A program made the position numbers and the translations under genes. A stretch of DNA of 64,000 nt from Humulus lupulus (Eukaryota > Streptophyta > Magnoliopsida > Rosales > Cannabaceae): assembly GCF_963169125.1 (NCBI RefSeq), contig NC_084802.1, positions 27,471,107-27,535,106 on the forward strand. Direction: 5' to 3'. Each line of letters opens with the position of its first letter. Positions within the stretch are counted from its first letter, which is position 1. This document shows positions 56,108 through 64,000 of this stretch, one piece after another. Under the pieces are notes generated by a model. The model was given only the letters and a program-made list of their open reading frames with translations, searched no databases and was not told where the DNA came from.

Positions 56108-58492
56108 ATGAGTTTCTAGTCATTTCATTTGGTTTGACCAATGCCCCAGCAGCCTTCATGGATTTAATGAATGAGGTGCTTAAGGATTTCTTGGATCAGT
56201 TTATGATTGTCTTCATCGACGACATCTTTGTGTACTCCAGTTCAGATGCAGAGCACAAGCGACATCTTCGATAGGTCTTACAGAGATTAAGAGAACACCG
56301 GTTGTACGCTAAATTTAAGAAGTGTGAGCTCTGGCTACTAAAAGTGACATTCCTTGGACATATTGTTGGTGAAGATGGGATTAAGGTGGATCCATCTAAA
56401 GTGGAGGCAGTTAGAGATTGGTCGAGGCCAAGGAATGCCTCAAAGGTTCAGAGTTTCCTCGGGTTAGCAGATTACTACAGACAATTTATGGAAGGGTTCT
56501 CGAAGATTGTTGCACCGATGACAGAATTAACGCGGAAGAATTTGAAGTTCGTCTAGTCAGACAAGTATGAGAACATCTTTCAAGAATTGAAGCGGCGACT
56601 TATTACTACACCTGTGTTGAGTCTTCCTTCGGAGGAAGGAAAGTTTATGGTTTATTGCGACATGTCGAGGTTGGGTTTGGGTTGTGTGTTGATGCAGAAC
56701 AAAAAGGTTATATCTTATGCATCACGACAACTGAAGGAGTATGAGCAGCAGTACCCTACCCATGATTTAGAATTGGCAGTGGTGGTATTCGCACTGAAGG
56801 TGTGGCGACATTATTTGTATGGAGAGAAGTGTGAGATATACACCAATCACAAGAGTTTGAAGTACTTCATTACCCAGAAGGACCTGAACATGAGGCAGAG
56901 GCGTTGGCTGGAGTTGGTGAAGGAATATGACTGTGATATTCTTTACCACCCAGGGAAAGCCAATGTAGTGGCGGATGCATTGATCCAGAGAGGTTCGGGG
57001 CAGTTGTTTAGTTCCACTCAGATATCGAGGGAGTTGGCTGATGAGATGTTCAGAGCGTGGATAGAGTTGGTGGTGGGCCGGTTGGCCAACATTACTTTAT
57101 AGTCGACTCTACTGGAGCGGATTAAGGAGGGTCAGCTGGTGGATGCACAGTTACTGGAGGTTAGAGAGAATGTCTTAGTGGGAGTAGTTAAGGACTATTC
57201 TATTTCTGAGGTTGGTTTACTACACTATCAGGGTTGGATTTGTGTTCCGATTGATGTGGGGATTAGACGCGAGATACTGGATGAATCACATACCATGCCG
57301 TACTCACTCACAAAGATATATCAGGATCTACAGACATTGTATTAGTGGCCTGGAATGAAGAAGGATGTGGTAGAGTACGTGGCCAGGTGTTTGACTTGTC
57401 AACAGGTAAAAGCTGAGCATCAGCAACCAGCGGGGTTGCTTCAGCCTTTGGGTATTCTCGAGTGGAAATGGGAGGATATTATGATGGACTTTGTGGGAGG
57501 ATTACCCAGGACAGTGGGGCTTCATGACTCGGTATGGGTGATAGTGGACAGATACCTAAGTCAGCTCATTTTCTTCCAGTGAAGACGACTTATATGGTGG
57601 ATCAGTATGCAGAGTTGTATGTGAGGGGGATCGTACATCTCCACGGGGTTCCTAAGTCTATTGTGTCGGATCGGGATCCTATCTTTACCTCCAATTTTTG
57701 GGGTAGTTTGCAGAAGGCTATGGGGAGTCAGTTGAAGTTCAGCACAACTTGGAAGATTCAGGCGTTGGAGGATATGCTTAGGGAATGTGTGATTGATTTT
57801 AAGGGATCTTGGAGTAAGTATCTCCTGTTGATTGAGTTCTCATACAACAACAGTTATCAATCAACGATTGGAGTGGCTCCATATGAGATGTTATATGGGA
57901 GGAGGTGTAGATCATCCATTCATTGGGATGAGATGGGTGAGAGGAAGTATTTGGGACCAGACATGGTTCAAAAGACTAATGAGGTTATTGAGAAGATTCG
58001 AGCTCAAATTCTCGCCTCACAGAGCAGACAGAAAAGCTACGTTGATCCTAAGTGTAGGGACGTGGAATTCCAGGTTGGGGACCACGTGTTTCTGTGAGCT
58101 TCACCATTGCGAGGGGTGAGAAGGTTTGGGAAGAAGGGCAAGCTGAGCCCTAGATTCATTGGACCTTTTGAGATCTTGGAAAGGATCGGACAGGTGGCTT
58201 ACAGGTTAGCCTTGCCACCATCATTGTCGGGAGTTCATGACGTATTACATGTTTCTATGCTTCGGAAGTACATCTCAGATACCACACATGTGTTGAAGTA
58301 TGAGGACTTAGAATTGCAGATGGATTTGTCTTATGAGGAGCGAACAATTCAGATCTTACACATGAAAGATAAAGTTCTACGGAATAAGACGATTCCTCTG
58401 GTTAAATTATTATGGAGGAATAGTAGGGTCGAGGAAGCGATCTGGGAACTTTAGTCAGCAATGCGGGATCAGTATCCCGAGTTATTCAGGTA
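56108..58492 (+). pseudogene. Element A RT palm, RNase H, integrase, chromodomain
   Basis: Continues the RT from 20115 as [29 protein letters not shown], then [11 protein letters not shown] (catalytic pair near 56216). RNase H has [11 protein letters not shown] (family DAS) and TNHKSLKYF (family TDHKS, second acidic residue lost). The integrase has a damaged zinc segment (HTMPYSLTKIYQDL, missing residues), MMDFVGGLPRT and SDRDPIFTSNFWGS. At about 57747 the frame jumps from KFSTT to WKIQALEDML, dropping about 13 residues that include the catalytic Glu. Stops at about 56272, 56554, 57100, 57343, 58096 and 58453 and a frameshift near 57560. The C-terminus keeps a chromodomain and YPELFR. Confidence 0.9.
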
Positions 58493-58529
58493 AATTTCGA
58501 GGATGAAATTCTCAGTAGGAGGGGATAGT

Positions 58530-61015
58530 TGTAACGACCCAAATTCACTAACAAGGCTTAAGGGCCTTGATTAGTATGCCAGAAAGGCATAATTGGTTTA
58601 TGTGTGATTTAAATGATTAAATGCATGATTATGTGATAAGCATGATTATATGATTATTTGGATATGTGAAATGCATGTTTACGAGTATTAATATGCATGT
58701 GAACCCTGTTTAGCTTGTAAAGGCATATTTGTAATTTTGGCCCGTTGAGGGCATAGATGTGATTATTTGTGGTTAATTGTTTAGACCACATTATTATGTG
58801 GATGTATTTGCAGCTTATGGTTCGAGACGATCCTAGTGAGCGGTTTGGCAAAATAGTCACAGCGGGGATTTATACCTGACTCGGGGGAGCCTGGGGGTAA
58901 TTTTGGGAATTTGGGAAATATATTGGAGATTTTTAGACATTGGGGAAAAATAATTGGTGATTAATTAGATGACAGGATTTAAGTGATAAATATTAGGAAG
59001 ACTCGAGGAATTTGAGAGAATTGGGAACAAATGACCAATTTACCCTTCAATTATTTAAAATGCTTAGTTTTAGGTTAGGAGGGTAAAAGAGTCTTTTGGT
59101 TATTAGAGGGGATAACTGATATAATCTGTTTACCTTAGACTATAGTAGAAAGAAGTAGAAGCACTGAAGGAAAGAAAGAATAATAGAGAACACTCAGCTC
59201 ACTCTTTCCCCTTTCTCACGATATTTTTCTCTCTCACTCTCCCTTGAGAATTTTGAAGCTGAGAACTCAAGAGGAAGTCTAGGCTAGATTTTGGGGCTTT
59301 GATCCTTGGAGTAGCTAAGGATTTCAGCTGGAATTAGCTTCCAAATTAAGGTAAGGTTTAAGGTTTTATCTGAGTTTGCTGAGCTTTGTTGAGAATGATT
59401 TCTGAGTTTGATTTTGGATAGAAGTTTAAGGATTTAAACTTGGGAATTGGAGGAATCTAAGTTGGTAGGAACATTGAAGGAAACCTAGGGTCAGATTCAT
59501 TCATCAGAGGTAACAATTTCTGACCTTGATTATCTGGGTTTCTGATTTTAGATGGTGTTCTTGAGCTTCAGAGCTCAAGTTTGATTTTTATGTTTGATGA
59601 AGTTGTTAGCCAAGTTTTGGTGTTAAGCGGGTGTTTTGGTTGAGCTATAGTGAATTTTAGGTTCAATTTTGAGTTTAGTTGAGGATTGGAGTGGGTTTTT
59701 GGAGCTTTGGCTCGGGAAAGTTTCATGAGAAAAACCCATAATTTCGCATGTTCTGGTTGTAGCGCTAGGTTGGGAGCGCTAGGCTGCGTTTTCTGGAGGG
59801 GCTTGGGTTTCTGTTTATAGTGCTATAGCGCCCACCTAGTAGCACTGTAGCGCTCCTTGGCCTTCTAAACTTGGTTTTTGGGAATTTCTTTAGGGTTTTT
59901 GCTTGGGGGCTCGGGGGTCGATTCCACCACCCCGTTTGGTGGAATTGGGCTTCCCAAGAGCTTGGGATTGGTCTCGAAGTTGGGTTACGGAATTGAATCT
60001 TAATGAGGGTTCTATTTTAAGATTTGTGACTAGGTGACCGCTTGGTTTTTGGGACAACATCATACTCGAGGGGGGCCGACTCCTGAAACTAGTGCAAGTG
60101 TAAAAGGTAAGAAAACTGCACCCTTTTTGTGTAGTTGTGATGGGACTAAGGGCTCCCTATATTTGAATAAAATTGTTGTATGATTATGATATGCCATGAG
60201 AGCATGAAATAAACGACCTAAGAGTGCCGGAACTGATATTTGCACACAGGATGCGGCTCGGCCATTGGTAGCTGAGGATAGCTTAATAGTCACTGAGCTC
60301 AGCTTAAGCGGGCCGGAGTGAGTGGGTTAAACACTGGGCTCGGCCTAAGTGAGCCAGAGACAATGGGTTAAATAGAGGGTGCGACCTAAGGGCGTCGACC
60401 CTGAGTATTGTATAATGAATATTGATATGTTATTATTGTTGTCTGTTGATTATAACTTGTTTAATACTGAGATGGATGTCTTATGAATAATTGTTTGACC
60501 TCTCTGAGTAGATGACTGTTATGGCATGCTGAATATCTGGTTAACAACTTTATAGATTATTTGTTTGTCTGTATCGTTTATGCTCTGCATTATGGTTTTC
60601 TTGCTGGGCCTTGGCTCACGGGTGCTACGTGGTGCAAGTAAAGACAAGGGCAAGGTGGACCAGTCCTGAGTTGGAGAGTTTTGGGGCAGAATGTACATAG
60701 TCAACTGCTCGTCCGCCATGATCGAGGAATAGTTCAACGATAGAAAAACCTGAAATGCATATTTTGCCATTAGAGTGGCTTATGGATGTGTATAACTCTG
60801 AAATTTTGTAAACTGTCCTTTAAATTTTTTTATTTTTTTTTATCCCATCTACTAAATGTTTATTTAAATGAGAAATTTCTCGTTTATGACCAAATCTTTT
60901 AACCCTAACCTGATTATGACTTTAGGATCACGTTTTCAACTATATGACTTGATTAACAAGTCTTGCACATTTATAATCACACCGTGTAACGGCCTTGGTT
61001 ATCCAGGGTGTTACA
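58530..61015 (+). mobile_element. Element A 3' LTR
   Basis: 2,486 bp, after the PPT (58518-58528). It contains AGCGCT words (59756-59860), a weak TATA region, the promoter block TTGCTGGGCCTTGG at about 60598 with the donor-like site mutated to GTGCAAGTAAAG, and the hairpin region 60708-60726 (eroded). It ends GGTGTTACA. Uninterrupted, it serves as the reference for the two insertions in the 5' LTR. Confidence 0.93.
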
Positions 61016-61030
61016 AAATTGTTAAGCTAT
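61016..61030 (+). other. 15-bp remnant of copia CP between A and F
   Basis: AAATTGTTAAGCTAT: the first five bases are the right target copy of element A; the rest is the continuation of CP pol before minus-strand element F begins. The remaining CP sequence (RT, RNase H, 3' LTR) is expected beyond the right end of F, outside the window. Confidence 0.6.
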
Positions 61031-62622
61031 TGTTTAACGCCCAAAATGTGACAACCACTAAGTGGTAGTTGTAGTAAAATTGGGCGGTCGATCCACAAGG
61101 AGGTAACCTAAAATCAAAAGATTAGTAGAAAAATAACACAAAAAGTTAGTAACATGAAATAAATAAAAATGGAAATGAAAATAGATTTGAGATTTTGATG
61201 TTGCCTTTTTGATGAAATGATAAAATGAAACAAGTGAAATAAAAATAATGTGTAATCAAGAGTTGAGAAGTAGAAAGGTTTCAAGAATCACCCACATGCT
61301 TGTTTGGTTACTAAGTTACTTGATTTACAAAAATACACAAGTAAATAGTTCACATCCCAACATTTACTTGGAAAATTTAACATCAAAGTCCATATTCTTT
61401 TCTAACAAAAGTCCATTTGAGTTATAAAGTTCTTTACTTTAAAAGCACAATGTTAATCTTATGCAAAATCTAAAATTGACAAAATACCCAAGGGCAATAA
61501 TGCAATAGAAGATTAGACATAAAATTATGTATCAATATTACTTTTACTAATTAGAAGCAAATAGAAAGAGCATGACTAATCATATATATTATTAGCATAA
61601 GTAAATAAAGATAACAAAAATAAAGATGAGGATGAAAGAACATCAACAACTCAAATGCATTATATTAAGAACATAGTTAATCAAAGTAGCAAAATAACAT
61701 CACTAGCATATGGGATCATCTCTAACCTTCCTAGGAAGATTAGACCATTATGTTCATGATTCTCACAAAATTATAAGAAGAAAATATGAGAAGAAAGTGA
61801 TTAGAAATTTTGCTATGGTTTCTTTACTCTAAAAATTACATACCTAATGGGGAAGAAGAGTCCATATTTATAGAAGAAGAAAATGATTAAAAAGAAATTG
61901 AATTACAAATGGGGTTTACAAAATAAATCTGAAATATTAATAATAAAATATCATTTTGAAAAATCAAATCTTATTATTAATATTAACTTAGCTATTTAGT
62001 GAATGATCATTTTGTCTTTTTTCTAAAACACCACAAAATGTGAGCTTTAAAGCTCAAAGTGGAAGGTTCAACGCCGAAAGAGCACACAAAATGGGTTGGT
62101 GGCAACTGAAGTTTTTGACCTAGCCGCAGCCAATCCGAGGAAGAAACATGGCACAACTTGGCGAGGAGAAAATGAGGGTAGGCGCCCGCGGGTCACTTGG
62201 TCGGGTCACGCGGGTCAGAAGCTGGGTTTGCGGGTCGTTGGGCTGCTGAAGGAGGCAGGGGCGCAGAAAGGTGGCGCTGCAGGAAAATGCCAAGTGGCGC
62301 AGGTCAGGCGGGCTAGGGTGAGAGGAGAACCAAACGGGCCTGGGGTGATGCGGGCCTGGGTTGAAGGGATTGGGCCTGCTTATTTGCTTCAAAAGTGCCA
62401 CTTTTTACTTCTTCTTTTTTCCAGTTTTAACTCATTTTTTTCTTTTTTCTTTTTATTAATGTCCAAACACCATTTATTTCCTGAAAATTATCCAAAAATT
62501 AAATGAAAATTGATATTTTCAATTATAAAATATATTACAATAACTCCATGAAAATATTATTAAAATTTAATTTATTTTACACTTTAAAACTAATAATTTG
62601 GCATTTTTTAGCATTAATCACA
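61031..62622 (-). mobile_element. 3' LTR of element F (Athila/Tat-like), minus strand
   Basis: The plus-strand ends are TGTTTAACGCCC and GCATTAATCACA, so the minus strand reads TGTGATTAATGC...GGGCGTTAAACA, 1,592 bp. A minus-strand TATA box (CTATAAATATGG) lies at about 61864-61874. The U3 holds a GC-rich block (62155-62365) that contains open frames on both strands with no recognisable domain. Next to the LTR at 62623-62635 the minus-strand GGTAGTTGGGGAT is a plausible PPT. The start of the plus-strand copy contains an imperfect hairpin (61040-61085). Confidence 0.6.
61864..61874 (-). promoter_or_regulatory. TATA box of the F LTR
   Basis: The minus-strand TATAAATA, preceded by a CTTCTTC tract. 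It would direct transcription toward lower coordinates. Confidence 0.5.
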
Positions 62623-63257
62623 ATCCCCAACTACCTTATTGTAGTCCATAGCAATTCAAGCGAAAAAAGAAATTATCAAGTTGAATAATCAAGTCAAATC
62701 AAGCAAAACAATCAAAGCATTTTCAAAATATCAACAAGAAGTCAGAGATTACTATCGAAACTACTTCAGTTGCAATTCCAGAGTCGTGTGTGTGTGTACC
62801 AAATCACATTCATTTTATCGCAAGTCATAACACAAATAGTATTGAAAAATCTCAAAAGTATAAAGGTCTCAACTCCAAATTCCTCATAGGCATTGAAAGT
62901 ATTTTATGGGAAGGATAACACTCTTGGAGTTGGAAATGTAACAGTTTACGCTCAAATGAGAAAAGATAAACTTTTTAGAACAAGCAATTTGAACAATAAT
63001 TGATCACAAGATAGGCATATTAACTTATTGGAATTCAAATGACAAACAACATTTGAGATTTACATGAGAAAACTCAAAGAATAAATTGACAACTAACTAG
63101 ATAATTTTTTTTAATACAATTACACAAAACAAAAAATAATAATAAAAATATATTTTTTTTCAACAACAACAAAATAATGAAGGAGAATGTTGCTCTTGTT
63201 CTCTCTCTCTCTTTTTTTATTATTTTTTTACTATGTTTTTCTTTTCCTTTTTTTTTT

Positions 63258-63284
63258 CTTCTTCTTCTTCTTCTTCTTCTTCTT
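63258..63284 (+). repeat. (CTT)n microsatellite
   Basis: About nine CTT units within a longer poly-pyrimidine stretch (63230-63290). The Arg/Lys-rich minus-strand translation across it is an artefact. Confidence 0.95.
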
Positions 63285-63815
63285 TTTTTGACAAGAGGAA
63301 ACACAAAAGGAAATTACAAACAAAATACACTAAATTGAACACAAATTTAAAATTTATTTCAAAGACTTATTCTTAAATGAAAAATATTCCTCTAGTAAAT
63401 GTCATGTTTTAAATTCCAAAGATGTGACTTTACCAACTCAAATGATCAATAAAAGTTCAAAAAGCTATTTTCTCAACTCTCATGACCCACCAAGAAATGA
63501 AAAACTTTAAACTTGAAATTTCTCTCAACTATTTGTGTTAACAACCAATTTATCACATGTTTGGAAATTGCACAAAAGAACTCTGAAAATCACTTCTTCA
63601 TAGCTAAACATAGTAAAAACTTACTCAAAACCAACAAGTTGTACTCATGCTTGGATAATTTTGAAAAAACTTGACTTAAAAACTCAACACGACAATAAGA
63701 TTTTTCAAATGAATGCTAATGAATGCCCACCACCCCCAACCAAAAATCAGGTCGTGTCCTCAATGACAAAATGAATACTCAATAAAAAAAAAGTAGGGAA
63801 ATAGAACACCTGGAT

Positions 63816-63843
63816 GATGACCATGACCATGTCCATGTCCATG
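63816..63843 (+). repeat. Short 6-bp repeat (CCATGA/CCATGT)
   Basis: About four units. On the minus strand it translates to alternating His-Gly (HGHGHGHGHHPG) in a 66-codon frame of otherwise low-complexity hydrophobic sequence. Not accepted as a gene. Confidence 0.8.
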
Positions 63844-64000
63844 AGGGAGAGCTGAAATAGCCTGATAAAAATACCCCAAAACAAACAAAAGACAAAAACG
63901 AACAACACATACAAAAGTGAAAGAAAGACAGAAAAAAAATAATAAAAAAAAACAAACCATTCAGAATTTCAGAGTGTATAAATTGGGTCCTTAAGAAGGA

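Larger units (their letters stand above)
11327..61015 (+). mobile_element. Element A: Ty3/gypsy Tekay-type retrotransposon with nested insertions
   Basis: The element is bounded by TGTAACGACCC (11327) and GGTGTTACA (61015), with the perfect duplication AAATT at 11322-11326 and 61016-61020. The order is 5' LTR, PBS, gag, protease, RT (broken by B), RNase H, integrase, chromodomain, PPT, 3' LTR. Without insertions it would be about 9.9 kb. The first 225 bp of the two LTRs differ at about 9 sites by eye (about 4%). Gag and pol are pseudogenes. Confidence 0.92.
62623..64000 (-). mobile_element. Element F internal 3' region (non-coding)
   Basis: AT-rich sequence without a credible gene. On the minus strand at 63715-63770 it reads TCATTGAGGACACGACC, then TTTTTGGTTGGGGGTGG, a sequence type found after pol in plant Athila/Tat-lineage elements. 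This sets orientation and class; pol itself must lie beyond 64000. A GT run (62786-62798), a (CTT)n run and a 6-bp repeat occur inside. The remaining stretches show nothing I can name. Confidence 0.55.

Noticed and set aside
62096..62506. 136-codon plus-strand frame and overlapping 93-codon minus-strand frame
   Set aside because: They lie in the GC-rich U3 of the F LTR, with no domain, no conserved start context and a low-complexity Phe/Ser-rich end.
63074..63304. Arg/Lys-rich minus-strand frame
   Set aside because: Pure translation of the (CTT)n microsatellite and poly-T.
63760..63960. Minus-strand frame with a His-Gly repeat (possible metal-binding peptide)
   Set aside because: Comes from a 6-bp repeat inside the non-coding 3' region of F; the rest is low-complexity Phe/Leu.
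1..64000. Host genes, tRNA, rRNA
   Set aside because: Every recognisable reading frame belongs to gag or pol; I found no cloverleaf or rRNA core sequence. The TGGTATCAGAGC matches are primer sites, not tRNA genes.

Overview
The window is plant nuclear DNA made almost entirely of LTR retrotransposons. I see no host gene, tRNA, rRNA, CRISPR array or bacterial feature. The evidence is Ty3/gypsy chromovirus gag-pol of the Tekay/Del type (Tekay-like C-terminal chromodomain, initiator-Met-tRNA primer sites), Ty1/copia gag-pol, and long LTRs that begin TGTAA and end TTACA with 5-bp target duplications. It looks like heterochromatin of a repeat-rich, probably eudicot genome; the species cannot be named from this sequence.

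Layout. 1-881 is the 3' part of a Tekay-type LTR. 882-1135 is a copia gag fragment (X). At 1136 starts a second copia element (CP; LTR 1136-1556, gag from 1786). CP is interrupted by a Tat-like solo LTR (1815-2733), by a minus-strand solo LTR (3883-10163, itself holding two more solo LTRs), by Tekay element A (11327-61015, TSD AAATT), and 15 bp later by minus-strand element F (61031 to beyond the window end).

Inside A: two solo LTRs lie in its 5' LTR (12079-14716 and 16143-17293), and element B (20116-56107, TSD ATGAG) sits in its reverse transcriptase. Inside B: minus-strand element C (20721-39210) in the 5' LTR, a solo LTR in gag (41924-44090), a solo LTR in RT (45098-47863), and the truncated minus-strand element E (48725-52440). 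Inside C: element D (23603-33197, TSD ATACT) in the integrase. The stack X > CP > A > B > C > D is six levels deep. LTR divergence judged by eye falls with depth: about 4% for A and B, 2.5% for C and 1% for D.

D is the youngest element. Its gag-pol is one continuous frame of 1,523 codons with all pol catalytic residues and five nonsense codons, four of which look like C-to-T changes at CHG sites. All other coding regions are more decayed.

The most interesting structure is in the LTRs and leaders. They contain (i) a hairpin with compensatory base changes between families, (ii) a shared motif TTGCTGGGC...GTGCAG/GTAAAG just after a weak TATA box, which with a TTTCAG acceptor before gag suggests an intron that removes the primer-binding site, (iii) a GC-rich island of palindromic words whose sequence is swapped between families while its place is kept, (iv) a degenerate 156-codon extra reading frame before gag in element C, and (v) a natural 3.67-kb inverted repeat with a 46-bp spacer at 48725-56107.
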